Assembly: GCA_900539625.1 (NCBI GenBank)
Contig: UQCW01000033.1
Coordinates: 1 to 27,926 of the forward strand
Source of the DNA: an uncultured Prevotella sp.
Lineage (GTDB): Bacteria > Bacteroidota > Bacteroidia > Bacteroidales > Bacteroidaceae
Direction of reading: 5' to 3'
Length of the DNA: 27,926 bases
Both the position numbers and the translations under genes were made by a program. Shown here one piece after another: positions 6,589-14,966 of the stretch. Numbering within the stretch: position 1 is the first letter of the stretch; every line of letters starts with the position of its first letter. The notes under the pieces were generated by a model. That model was not told the DNA's origin, ran no database searches, and saw only the letters and a list, made by a program, of their open reading frames with translations.

Positions 6589-7881
6589 ATGGAACCTGCA
6601 AAAGGAAAATTAGGTGTGATGTGTGTCGGCCTCGGCGCTGTGACCACCACTTTCATGACGGGTGTTTTGATGACCCGCAAAGGCCTTGCCAAGCCAGTTG
6701 GCTCAATGACTCAATATGACAAGATTCGTGTCGGACGTGGCAAAGACAAGAAATATCTTCATTATGGTGAAATCGTGCCTCTGGCCGATTTGAACGACAT
6801 TGTTTTCGGTGCGTGGGACGTTTATCCTGCCAATGCCTATGAGAGCGCCATCAACGCTGAAGTGTTGAAGGAAAAAGACATCAATCCTGTTGCCGACGAG
6901 TTGAAGGCCATCAAGCCGATGAAGGCCGCTTTCGACCACAACTATGCCAAGCGTCTCGATGGCGACAACGTGAAGGATTGCGCCACCCGTTGGGACATGG
7001 TTGAAGCGCTCCGCAAGGATATCCGCGACTTCAAGGCCGCCAACAATTGCGACCGCATCGTTGTCATCTGGGCTGCTTCAACGGAAATCTACGTTCCAGT
7101 TGACGAAAACGTTCACGGCACACTCGCTGCCCTCGAAGCTGCCATGAAGGCCGACGACCGCGAGCACGTGGCTCCTTCAATGTGCTATGCTTACGCTGCC
7201 CTGACCGAAGGTGCTCCATTCATCATGGGTGCTCCCAACACAACGGTCGACATCCCTGCCATGTGGGAATTGGCTGAGAAGACCAAGATGCCAATTGCTG
7301 GTAAGGACTTCAAAACCGGCCAGACCTTGGTTAAGTCGGGCTTCGCTCCAATCATCGGCACCCGCTGCCTCGGCTTGAGCGGTTGGTTCTCAACCAACAT
7401 CCTCGGCAATCGCGATGGTTTGGTGCTCGACGAGCCTGCCAACTTCCACACCAAAGAGGTTTCCAAGCTCTCCACGTTGGAAAGCATCCTCGTTCCGGAA
7501 AACCAGCCCGACCTCTATACCAACTACTACCACAAGGTGCGCATCAACTACTATCCTCCTCGCAACGACAACAAGGAAGGATGGGACAACATCGACATCT
7601 TCGGATGGATGGGCTATCCGATGCAGATCAAGATCAACTTCCTCTGCCGCGACAGCATCCTGGCCGCTCCGTTGTTGCTCGACCTCGTGTTGCTCTCTGA
7701 CCTCGCTGCCCGCAAGGGTCGCTACGGCACTCAGCGCTTCTTGAGTTTCTTCCTCAAGAGCCCGATGCACGACTATACGCAGGGCGAAGTGCCTATCAAC
7801 CACCTCTTCCAGCAGTATGTCATGCTGAAGAACGCCATCCGCGAAATGGGCGGCTATGAGGCTGACGAAGAAATCGATTGA
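6589..7881 (+). CDS. ino1: myo-inositol-1-phosphate synthase (inositol-3-phosphate synthase)
   Basis: 430 aa, the bacterial Ino1 size. The NAD-binding Rossmann loop VGLGAVTTTFMTGVL is at about residues 13-27. VIWAASTEIY, YAALTEGAPFIMGAPNTTVD and the catalytic lysine segment GKDFKTGQT (residues 238-246, then LVKSGFAP) are all present, with a C-terminal SPLxLD-like region (SILAAPLLLDLVLLSDLA). It converts glucose-6-phosphate to inositol-3-phosphate, NAD-dependently, in the cytosol. In Bacteroides the enzyme feeds phosphatidylinositol and inositol-phosphoceramide synthesis; none of the lipid genes known from that cluster are adjacent here. It has its own promoter and a strong downstream terminator, so it is probably monocistronic. 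Confidence 0.95.
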   Translation: MEPAKGKLGVMCVGLGAVTTTFMTGVLMTRKGLAKPVGSMTQYDKIRVGRGKDKKYLHYGEIVPLADLNDIVFGAWDVYPANAYESAINAEVLKEKDINPVADELKAIKPMKAAFDHNYAKRLDGDNVKDCATRWDMVEALRKDIRDFKAANNCDRIVVIWAASTEIYVPVDENVHGTLAALEAAMKADDREHVAPSMCYAYAALTEGAPFIMGAPNTTVDIPAMWELAEKTKMPIAGKDFKTGQTLVKSGFAPIIGTRCLGLSGWFSTNILGNRDGLVLDEPANFHTKEVSKLSTLESILVPENQPDLYTNYYHKVRINYYPPRNDNKEGWDNIDIFGWMGYPMQIKINFLCRDSILAAPLLLDLVLLSDLAARKGRYGTQRFLSFFLKSPMHDYTQGEVPINHLFQQYVMLKNAIREMGGYEADEEID

Positions 7882-7886
7882 TATTA

Positions 7887-7918
7887 AGTAATGGTGAATT
7901 TATACTTCCACCATTACT
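7887..7918. repeat. 10-bp-arm hairpin after ino1
   Basis: AGTAATGGTG (7887-7896) and CACCATTACT (7909-7918) form a perfect stem 5 bp after the ino1 stop. The same CACCATTACT arm occurs in a similar but imperfect hairpin after uvrA (21932-21962). It may be a 3'-end stabilising structure. Confidence 0.6.
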
Positions 7919-7934
7919 AGACCATAACAAAATA

Positions 7935-7973
7935 AGCCGTACCGAAGGGATTCCTTTCGGCGCGGCTTTTTTT
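7935..7973 (+). terminator. Intrinsic terminator of ino1
   Basis: Stem AGCCG-T-ACCGAAGG pairs with CCTTTCGG-CG-CGGCT around a short loop and is followed by eight T residues. Confidence 0.85.
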
Positions 7974-8044
7974 ATAAGTAGGTGTTCAAAATCCAGAAAA
8001 ATCTCTGCAATATTTTTCGTCAAATAGTATAGCGGGTACGGCGC

Positions 8045-8099
8045 CGCTGCCCCTGAAAGGGGCTCATATTCCAGGATAGGGGCTTGCCCCTATCTCTCG
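8045..8099. repeat. GC-rich palindromic repeat, copy 2 (inverted)
   Basis: Exact 55-bp reverse complement of bases 1-55. Together the two copies flank the toxin-antitoxin island, the tRNAs and the kinase-ino1 block as inverted repeats. Confidence 0.9.
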
Positions 8100-8162
8100 C
8101 CGCAGCTCATCAATTCTCGCTTCTGCCCCTTACAGGGGCGAGGTTCATTAATCGGCCCCAAG

Positions 8163-8221
8163 AGGTAGGGGCAAGCCCCTACCCTAAATATGAGCCCCTT
8201 TCAGGGGCGCTGGCGCCGCAT
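8163..8221. repeat. GC-rich palindromic repeat, copy 3 (diverged)
   Basis: Same orientation as 1-59, with the GGGGCAAGCCCCTA core and the AATATGAGCCCCTTTCAGGG segment conserved; differs in the linker and 3' end. Confidence 0.8.
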
Positions 8222-8371
8222 TACGAACCTTGATTTTCATGTATTTTGAACACCCTACCTACAACTGTCTTTCATCCCCGCTACGCTCCTTCTTCAAGAC
8301 AGCTGTAGGAACAAAACAATACGACAATTCAATATAAACTAATTTTGACCACCTACTTATCTGGCAAACCC

Positions 8372-8402
8372 TTGCCAAGGTGACAGGAAAAGCCTATCTT
8401 TG
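8372..8402 (+). promoter_or_regulatory. Promoter of the GH20 gene
   Basis: TTG at 8372-8374 and TATCTTTG at 8395-8402 with exactly 20 bp between them; the 5' UTR is about 23 nt. Confidence 0.75.
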
Positions 8403-8431
8403 TCTTCAGAAACATCTAAATCCATCAGCTT

Positions 8432-11400
8432 ATGAAAATCAAATTGATTGGCCTCCTGGTCTCGCTCTTCTTGTTAGCGGGAACAGCCGTGGCCCAAACA
8501 TTCATCAATCTGACGCCGCGTCCGAAGAGCATTTCGGTTAAGACCGGACAGCAGTTGACGCTCCCCTTAAAGTTCAGTATCAGCCATTCCGGACTGGCCG
8601 AAGAGGAAGTCAACGAAGTGAAGCGCTTCGCCGATCTCTATGCGGCGGTGACAGGCGCAGAGGTCAGCGTCGTGGCCGATGATGCCGACGCCCTCTTCCA
8701 GGTGTCGAAACTCGATGCCGCCTCGAAACTCAAAGACAGCGGCTACACCCTCGCCGTGACGCTCGACAAAGTCAACATCCAGGCCAAGTCCGCCACGGGC
8801 TTCTTCTATGCCTTCCAGAGCGTGAAGAAATTGCTTCCCGCCAACGTGATGGCCGGCAAGAAAGACCCGCTCGCAACGGAGCACGCCATTCCGATGTACA
8901 CCATTCCATTGGTCACCATTTCCGACGAACCGCGTTTCGACTATCGCGGCTTCATGCTCGACGTCTCTCGCCACTTCTTCACGGTTGACGAGGTGAAACG
9001 CATGCTCGACGTCATGTCGTATTATAAGATGAATGCCTTCCACTGGCACCTCACCGATGACCAGGGCTGGCGTGTGGAAATCAAGAAATATCCGAAGCTC
9101 ACCACCGTGGGCAGCATCGCCCCCAATAGCCTCTTCACCGATCTCTATGAGGCCAAGCAATATTGGATTAACAAGCCCTACGGCCCTTACTTCTACACGC
9201 AAGACGAAATTCGCGACGTGGTGGCCTATGCCAAGGAGCGCCACATCACCATCGTGCCAGAAGTCGACATGCCTGGCCACAGCTCTGCCGCAATGGCTTC
9301 CTATCCCGAATATAGCTGCAATCCCTCTGGCGGCCACCAGGTGTGGAGCAAGGGAGGCATTTCTTACGATGTCATCAACGTCGCCAACCCCGCCGCCGTG
9401 CAGTTTGCCAAAGACGTCCTCTCCGAAATCATGGACCTCTTCCCTGGCGAGCGCATCCACATCGGCGGTGACGAATGTCCTGTCGACGCCTGGAAAAACA
9501 ATGCCGAATGCCAGGCCCTCTACAAAGCCAAAGGCTTCACCAACTATCGTCAGCTCCAAAGCTATTTCATTCAGGAACTCAGCGAATTTGTGAAAGAGCG
9601 TGGCCGTAAGCTCGCCGTTTGGAACGAGGCCATCACCGCCGGCGGTTCCGATCTCAACGTCATCAAGGCCACCGGTGCCGAAGTGTTCTGCTGGAATCCT
9701 GCCCAGCAATCGGTGAAGCAGGCCAAGACGCTCGGTTTACCAACGGTGTTCACCCCCTACGGCCCTTACTACATCAACCGCAAACAGGGCAACTCGGAGC
9801 AAGACCCGCCCAACGCTGGCGACGGTTCCGACCACGTGAAGAACACCTACGCATGCGACATCCCTTCAGAAGTGATGGGCGGTGTGCAGGGAACGTTCTG
9901 GACAGAAAACGTCTCCAACGCCGACTTGATGGAATGGTCGGCACTGCCTCGCCTCATCGCCATCGCAGAGCGCGGATGGTCGCCAGAGTCCAGCAAGAAT
10001 TTCGTGGGATTCCAGAAACGCATGACAGCCGACACCGTTTTGCTCAACTATGGCGGCTATAAATATTGCAAATACTATATGCTCGGCGAAGAAGCGCCTG
10101 GCACAACTTCCAAGGTGCTCCCGAGAGTCAACACCGCCGACAAGAAATATTATTATCGCATTGTCTCTGGCGGAGAAGACGCTGCCCGGTCGGGCCGCTG
10201 TATCGAAGTCCTTGCCGAAGGTTCGCCGCTCATTGCCACCTATCAGGGCAACGGCGCAGCTGCAGGTCGCTTGTGGACCAACACGCAGGCTGCCGCCACC
10301 GACAACAACTACGACAACCAATGGTGGAGCCTTGAGGAAGACCCCAAGACCCCGGGTAAATACGCCCTCGTCTGCAAAGCCTTCCCCGACGGTTCTGTTA
10401 ACGCCACGCCGACGGCCAAAACCGTTGTTGGCCGCTGGACATACGACAAGACGGGCAAACACTATAATTTCGTGCTCGGCGCAAAAGGTTACGGACAGAA
10501 GGGCAACAACTATTACTATTCCCTCTCGAGCGATCAGACCCCCGGCCTGTATCTCAACTCATCCGTGGCCAAGCAGGGCATGTCGGTCAACATCTATTCG
10601 AATCCGAGCGACGGCCGTGGCGGACTTTGGGAGTTCTCCCCGATGGAAAACTACGGCAACGGCGACCCCGTCAGCTTCGACTATCTGAAAGACGGACAGA
10701 CCTACTCCTTCATCAATACTGTCAGCGGCTACGATGCCACGGCGCTCTCCGACAATAAAAAAGGCAGCTATTTGCAGCATTCCGCCGATGTCTATGCCAA
10801 CAACGCATGGATCGTTGAGGCTTCAACCGTCAATGCCGACGGTTCGCAGACGCTCAAACTGAAAAATGCCGCCACTGGACGCTACATCACCTCCGTTGGC
10901 AGTTACTCAGACCGCGAAGGTTCCCCCGTCAGTGTCGGAACGAGCATCAGCAAGGCCAACGTCACGCTCACCTATGTGCCTAAATACAAAGAACTTCGCA
11001 TCAAGGTGGGCGGAAAGAGCCTCTTCCCGCTCCCTTCTGGACAGGTCAACGCTGGCGCCACCACCAGTGCTTCTTCCGATGCCCCGCGCGTGCAGGGCGC
11101 AGGATGGAAAGCCGAAGCCGTGAAGGTCATAACGATAAACTGCAAGGACGACAAGGGTGCCGTTCTCGGCAAGGTGTTGCGCAGCGTTCCGACGTATGTT
11201 GCAGAACTGACGGCTGAATATTGTCCTGAATACAAAAACACCAAGGTTGAAAGCATCACGCCAGTCGGCGAGAACACCTACGACGTGGTCTATAAGCGCG
11301 TGGCCTATGCCCTCACCATCCAGTGTACCGACCAAAAGGGCGCTTGGCTTAGCAACGAAACGGTCAACGTGCCTATTGGCGAGACCTACACCGTGAAGAT

Positions 11401-12277
11401 TCCAGAGTGTAAATACTATACGCTCGCATCGAGCGACGTGGCCGACGGTGAAACCCTCACCTTGGATGCCGACCGCACCCTCCATCTCGTTTACGCCACC
11501 GATGCCCTCACGGGCGTGAAGGCCGACGGCGAAGTCGTGACGAAACTTGAGGCTGGCAAGAGCTATCTTTTCTACGATGCCACAACGGCCCCTGGCCGCG
11601 CCGGCTATCGCGCCATCCTCTCTGGCAACGCCATCAACCGCTACACCGCCGCCGAAGGTATGCCCCCAACGGCCATCTGGACGCTCGAAGGCTCCGGCAG
11701 CAGATTCAAGGTGAAGAACGAACACACTGCGCTCTATGTGCCGCAGCTCGTCAGCTCCACCCCGACAACGGCCAGCAAAACTGGCGGTTTGTTCACCTTC
11801 GCTCTCAACGGCGATGGCACCACCTGGAACATCAAGGGCGCCAACGGCCAGTATTGGGACGGACTTGAAAGCGGCGCCCTCGTGGGTTGGGGGAGCGGAA
11901 CGGGACACCCCATTCGCATCTCCACCTTCTTCGCCCAGCCGATGTACACGGTGACCATCACCTGTGTGGATGAATTGGAGAAAGTCATCTCTGAGACCAC
12001 CGAACTCCTGCCGGCGGGCCAGGCTTATACCCCGACCATCCCCACCTTCAACGAATACACCCTCGCTGGTGTTTCCGGCAATGAAGACTATCAAGGAACC
12101 ATTGAAGGTTACGTGCACATCACTGCCAAGTTCAAGAAAAACGTGGTCGACGGCATCGGCAGCGTAGTCAACGACGCCAAGGCTTCTCAGATCTTTGATC
12201 TCCAGGGACGCCGCCTCAACCGCATTTCGCAGCGCGGCATCTATATCATCAACGGCAAGAAAACGCTGGTTCGCTAA
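8432..12277 (+). CDS. Secreted GH20 beta-N-acetylhexosaminidase with long modular C-terminus and T9SS signal
   Basis: 1281 aa, about twice the usual GH20 size. Signal peptide at residues 1-22 (MKIKLIGLLVSLFLLAGTAV-AQ); GH20b domain at about 23-165; catalytic (beta/alpha)8 domain at about 170-510 with HWHLTDDQGW (His204), HIGGDECP (catalytic pair Asp347-Glu348) and GVQGTFWTE. It removes terminal GlcNAc or GalNAc from host or microbial glycans by substrate-assisted catalysis. Beyond it are ricin-like or lectin-like segments (about 560-890 and 1030-1165), and three related beta-repeats starting near residues 898, 960 and 1172 (VITINCKDDKG, ALTIQCTDQKG, TVTITCVDELE). The end IFDLQGRRLN then GIYIINGKKTLVR is a T9SS type A sorting domain, implying export across the outer membrane and surface anchoring. 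Monocistronic, with the 70-bp palindrome 16 bp after the stop. Confidence 0.93.
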   Translation: MKIKLIGLLVSLFLLAGTAVAQTFINLTPRPKSISVKTGQQLTLPLKFSISHSGLAEEEVNEVKRFADLYAAVTGAEVSVVADDADALFQVSKLDAASKLKDSGYTLAVTLDKVNIQAKSATGFFYAFQSVKKLLPANVMAGKKDPLATEHAIPMYTIPLVTISDEPRFDYRGFMLDVSRHFFTVDEVKRMLDVMSYYKMNAFHWHLTDDQGWRVEIKKYPKLTTVGSIAPNSLFTDLYEAKQYWINKPYGPYFYTQDEIRDVVAYAKERHITIVPEVDMPGHSSAAMASYPEYSCNPSGGHQVWSKGGISYDVINVANPAAVQFAKDVLSEIMDLFPGERIHIGGDECPVDAWKNNAECQALYKAKGFTNYRQLQSYFIQELSEFVKERGRKLAVWNEAITAGGSDLNVIKATGAEVFCWNPAQQSVKQAKTLGLPTVFTPYGPYYINRKQGNSEQDPPNAGDGSDHVKNTYACDIPSEVMGGVQGTFWTENVSNADLMEWSALPRLIAIAERGWSPESSKNFVGFQKRMTADTVLLNYGGYKYCKYYMLGEEAPGTTSKVLPRVNTADKKYYYRIVSGGEDAARSGRCIEVLAEGSPLIATYQGNGAAAGRLWTNTQAAATDNNYDNQWWSLEEDPKTPGKYALVCKAFPDGSVNATPTAKTVVGRWTYDKTGKHYNFVLGAKGYGQKGNNYYYSLSSDQTPGLYLNSSVAKQGMSVNIYSNPSDGRGGLWEFSPMENYGNGDPVSFDYLKDGQTYSFINTVSGYDATALSDNKKGSYLQHSADVYANNAWIVEASTVNADGSQTLKLKNAATGRYITSVGSYSDREGSPVSVGTSISKANVTLTYVPKYKELRIKVGGKSLFPLPSGQVNAGATTSASSDAPRVQGAGWKAEAVKVITINCKDDKGAVLGKVLRSVPTYVAELTAEYCPEYKNTKVESITPVGENTYDVVYKRVAYALTIQCTDQKGAWLSNETVNVPIGETYTVKIPECKYYTLASSDVADGETLTLDADRTLHLVYATDALTGVKADGEVVTKLEAGKSYLFYDATTAPGRAGYRAILSGNAINRYTAAEGMPPTAIWTLEGSGSRFKVKNEHTALYVPQLVSSTPTTASKTGGLFTFALNGDGTTWNIKGANGQYWDGLESGALVGWGSGTGHPIRISTFFAQPMYTVTITCVDELEKVISETTELLPAGQAYTPTIPTFNEYTLAGVSGNEDYQGTIEGYVHITAKFKKNVVDGIGSVVNDAKASQIFDLQGRRLNRISQRGIYIINGKKTLVR

Positions 12278-12293
12278 TTGCGGATTATATAGT

Positions 12294-12363
12294 AAGTAGG
12301 TGTTCAAAATCAGTTTATGCTATCCCTGCATGGATCGTATAAACTGATTTTGAACACCTACTT
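12294..12363. repeat. 70-bp palindrome, left copy
   Basis: Perfect 24-bp arms (12294-12317 and 12340-12363). The 22-base centre adds a T-A, G-T, C-G extension and ATCC/GGAT pairing around CTGCAT, giving a near-continuous hairpin. All 70 bases, loop included, are identical to 16216-16285. The outer 17 bases equal the left end of the 7976-8358 element. It lies just after the GH20 stop and could also act as a transcription barrier, although no T-tract follows. Confidence 0.92.
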
Positions 12364-12547
12364 GTTTACCTATTCACTGCGCTTAATTTACCACCATCTT
12401 CAGATTCTGCGAACCAATGCGTACAACAACGATTCAACGAGTGAAGCATTATTTGGAGTTATAGGTTTCATCTTGAAGTATAATAGGCAACGAAAAACAA
12501 GTCAATTGCATAATTTTGTCTCATTTTTATAGAAGACAACCCTGCAG
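12364..12547. other. Spacer without recognisable content
   Basis: Between the palindrome and the old hsdR promoter I see no gene, repeat or terminator. A short open frame covering 12317-12532 begins inside the palindrome and is not credible. Confidence 0.5.
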
Positions 12548-12579
12548 TTGTGCTTTCTCGTGAAAATCAGTTATCTTTG
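12548..12579 (+). promoter_or_regulatory. Promoter inherited from a type I restriction operon
   Basis: TTG at 12548-12550 and TATCTTTG at 12572-12579, spacing 21 bp. The 5' UTR to the hsdR remnant ATG (12633) is about 47 nt. It is the only promoter visible upstream of the DUF262 and DUF1016 genes. Confidence 0.65.
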
Positions 12580-12632
12580 TAGGCGAAATGGCATTAGCCA
12601 TGTTCTTATAAGTGTAACGAAAAAAATAAGAT

Positions 12633-12838
12633 ATGCCAGTACAAAGTGAAGCTGCCCTCGAAAACGGACTTATAGATACTCTTCAAAAGATGAACTACGA
12701 GTATGTTCATATTGAAGAGGAGAAGAACCTATCGACATTCATGCTGTCATGAAGGAAATCAAGGACCTGGAGACCAAACGTGCAGACTTTGACAAGGAGA
12801 TTGAAAGCTATCTGAAAGAGTTGGGATTGGTTGAATAA
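12633..12838 (+). pseudogene. hsdR start fused by deletion to probable hsdM end
   Basis: From ATG 12633 the frame reads MPVQSEAALENGLIDTLQKM, then NYEYVHIEEEKNL, the characteristic N-terminus of type I restriction HsdR proteins (ALEN-x-LI-x-x-L, YEYV, EEE-NL), and stops after 39 codons. In another frame 12734-12838 reads DIHAVMKEIKDLETKRADFD, then KEIESYLKELGLVE-stop, a helical end like that of HsdM DNA methylases. The junction lies at about 12725-12735. The simplest reading is one deletion removing nearly all of hsdR and hsdM from an R-M ordered operon. The HsdR half is fairly sure; the HsdM assignment is inference from coiled-helix character and position. The next gene starts 17 bp later. 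Confidence 0.7.
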
Positions 12839-12855
12839 ACAAAAAAGGACTGACA

Positions 12856-14961
12856 ATGAAAGGTTACGCAAAACCATTACATGAATTTATAGAAGGTCAT
12901 AAAATCCAATTTGTAATACCTGTATATCAGCGTAATTACGATTGGTTGATTGACAACTGTGACCAATTGTTTAGTGACTTGGTAAAACTAAGCCGCTCAA
13001 ACAGATGTTCGCATTTCTTTGGATCTATTGTTACATCATCTGCGGATAGCAGCTACAATAGATTTGTGATTGATGGTCAACAGCGTTTGACCACCATTTC
13101 ACTTCTTTTGTTGGCAGGTATAAAAGCAGTGAAAGATGGTGCTATTGAGATTAGCGAAGAGTCAAAAAAAGACGAAGCATACGAAGTCTTCTTAAAAGCT
13201 AAGTTCTGTAACTCTGAGCGTAAAATCAAGTTAGTTCCCATAGAGAATGACCGTATCGCTTACGATAAGATATTCAATGAAGAAGACTCTTTTGATGAAG
13301 ACTCAAAGGTTACTCGCAACTATCGCCATTTCTATGATTTGTTGACGAGAAAACCGCAAGCACTCTCTTTCGACCAATTGCTTGATGCAATAGAACGATT
13401 GCAAATCATATCAATAGAGTTAGATAGTGATGATGATGCCCAGCTTATCTTCGAAAGTCTGAACTCTACAGGATTGGCTCTTACAGAAGCAGACAAGATA
13501 CGTAACTATCTCTTGATGTCTTTGACACCAGAGGAACAGCATATGTGTTTCAAAAACTACTGGCAAAAGATAGAACAGGCAACCGAGAACCAACCAACAA
13601 AGTTCTTGCGTGACTATCTCACCATTCAGCAACAGTTACAGCGTCCTGTCCGTCAGTCAAACATCTACTACGAATGGAAAAAGTATATGGATGGACATGG
13701 ACGAAAGGAAGAATTAGTCAAGATGCTTGATTATGCGCACTACTATCAGCAAGTGACAGAGGCAAAGCTATCTACGGCAAAACTTTCAGAGAAGATGCGC
13801 CACATCTGTAATATCGAAACAGATGTGACTAATGTATTCTTTATACAATTTTTGAAATATGCCTCTGCCAACAATCTTTCAGAAGATGAGATATTTAAGG
13901 TGATTGATTTGGTAGAAAACTATTTGGCAAGACGTATCGTGTGCAATATGCCTGGTAATGCTCTTACTCAGGTTTTCTGCGCTTTACATAAAGATGTTTT
14001 GAAAAGCATAGAGGAATATAGTTCTGCTAATGTTGAACTTGGTAACTCATATTCTGACATATTGACTTACCACATCATGCGTCGTGATGGTAACTATCAA
14101 TTGCCAAGAGATATGCAATTCGTGGAGTCAATCAAAACACGTGACACTTATCACATGTTGAAGCCATTCCAGATTTTCCTCTTCGAACGATTGGAGAACT
14201 CTGTGCATGGTGAATATAACGATGTGGCAACCGACATGAAAAAGAAGGATGCCACTATTGAGCATATCATGCCTCAAACGCTCAATGGTGATTGGAAAGC
14301 GATGCTTGGAGATAACTATGAGGAAATACAAGATAAGTATCTTCATACATTTGCAAACTTGACTCTGACAGGTATCAACAGCGAATTAAGTAATAAGCCA
14401 TTTGAGATAAAGCGTGATGGCAAGAAAATTGGGAATGAAATATATCCCGGCTACAAGAATTCAAAGTATCGCCTGACAAAGAATGTTACGCTATGTGACA
14501 AATGGACTGAAATCGAGTTGCAGAACCGATGCAATGAGATAGTGGCAACATTCTTGCGACTTTATCCATTACCACAAACAACATTCAAACCATTGCCCAA
14601 ACCAGTGGACGAAGCCTCTTTGGACGAAGAAACATTCTCTCCAACAAATAGAAACCTTAAGGGTTTCCGTTTGTTTGGCAATGAGTACAATGAAACTACT
14701 TGGAAAGGGATGCTTCTGCAAGTTGTAAAACTTGTGATGGAACGATACACAGACATCGTAGATACGCTCTATGATGCCGAAGGCTTTTTCTGGTCTGCCA
14801 AGCAAGCAGATACAAGATACTGTACAATGATTGCTCCACAAAAATACTTGTGGACTTCAATGGATAATAGAAGTAAACTTCGTTGTTTACGTTTCTTGTT
14901 TGAGAAATGCGACATAGCCGAGTCTGAATTGGTGCTGTTGCTTGAACCTGTAAAAGAATAA
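12856..14961 (+). CDS. DUF262/DUF1524 protein (GmrSD-like nuclease)
   Basis: 701 aa. The N-terminal DUF262 domain starts with PVYQRNYDW (about 22-30) and carries the nucleotide-binding motif DGQQRLTT (Asp73-Thr80). The C-terminal DUF1524 HNH-type nuclease has IEHIMPQ (His470, Pro473) and HTFANLTLTGINSELSNKPF. An extra domain after about 590 (LKGFRLFGNEYNETTWKGML) is often seen at the end of such proteins. GmrSD and its relatives cleave modified phage DNA using NTP hydrolysis, and related proteins are frequent cargo of type I restriction loci in Bacteroidetes. The key motifs are intact, so it looks functional. It is translated 17 bp after the hsdM remnant and followed after 5 bp by the DUF1016 gene, as an operon. 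Target specificity is unknown. Confidence 0.9.
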   Translation: MKGYAKPLHEFIEGHKIQFVIPVYQRNYDWLIDNCDQLFSDLVKLSRSNRCSHFFGSIVTSSADSSYNRFVIDGQQRLTTISLLLLAGIKAVKDGAIEISEESKKDEAYEVFLKAKFCNSERKIKLVPIENDRIAYDKIFNEEDSFDEDSKVTRNYRHFYDLLTRKPQALSFDQLLDAIERLQIISIELDSDDDAQLIFESLNSTGLALTEADKIRNYLLMSLTPEEQHMCFKNYWQKIEQATENQPTKFLRDYLTIQQQLQRPVRQSNIYYEWKKYMDGHGRKEELVKMLDYAHYYQQVTEAKLSTAKLSEKMRHICNIETDVTNVFFIQFLKYASANNLSEDEIFKVIDLVENYLARRIVCNMPGNALTQVFCALHKDVLKSIEEYSSANVELGNSYSDILTYHIMRRDGNYQLPRDMQFVESIKTRDTYHMLKPFQIFLFERLENSVHGEYNDVATDMKKKDATIEHIMPQTLNGDWKAMLGDNYEEIQDKYLHTFANLTLTGINSELSNKPFEIKRDGKKIGNEIYPGYKNSKYRLTKNVTLCDKWTEIELQNRCNEIVATFLRLYPLPQTTFKPLPKPVDEASLDEETFSPTNRNLKGFRLFGNEYNETTWKGMLLQVVKLVMERYTDIVDTLYDAEGFFWSAKQADTRYCTMIAPQKYLWTSMDNRSKLRCLRFLFEKCDIAESELVLLLEPVKE

Positions 14962-14966
14962 AAGTT

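Larger units (their letters stand above)
7976..8358. repeat. MITE-like composite repeat with inverted ends
   Basis: A 383-bp spacer begins with AAGTAGGTGTTCAAAAT (7976-7992) and ends with its near-perfect reverse complement ATTTTGACCACCTACTT (8342-8358, one mismatch). A second right-type arm sits inside at 8243-8264. The interior holds two GC-rich palindromic repeats of the 1-59 type, in opposite orientations (8045-8099 and about 8163-8221), and a shorter TGCCCC-TTACA-GGGGC hairpin at about 8125. There is no ORF. This covers nearly all of the 7882-8431 gap between ino1 and the GH20 gene. Confidence 0.65.

Noticed and set aside
8567..12307. Long minus-strand open frames (380 and 466 aa) opposite the GH20 gene
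   Set aside because: His/Val/Glu-rich antisense artefacts of codon bias; no domain recognisable.
12294..12363. Simple terminator of the GH20 gene
   Set aside because: No T-tract follows and an identical 70-bp copy occurs 3.9 kb away, so a dispersed repeat explains it better, although it may still block transcription.
12317..12532. 71-aa plus-strand ORF
   Set aside because: Begins inside the 70-bp palindrome and has no promoter or recognisable sequence.
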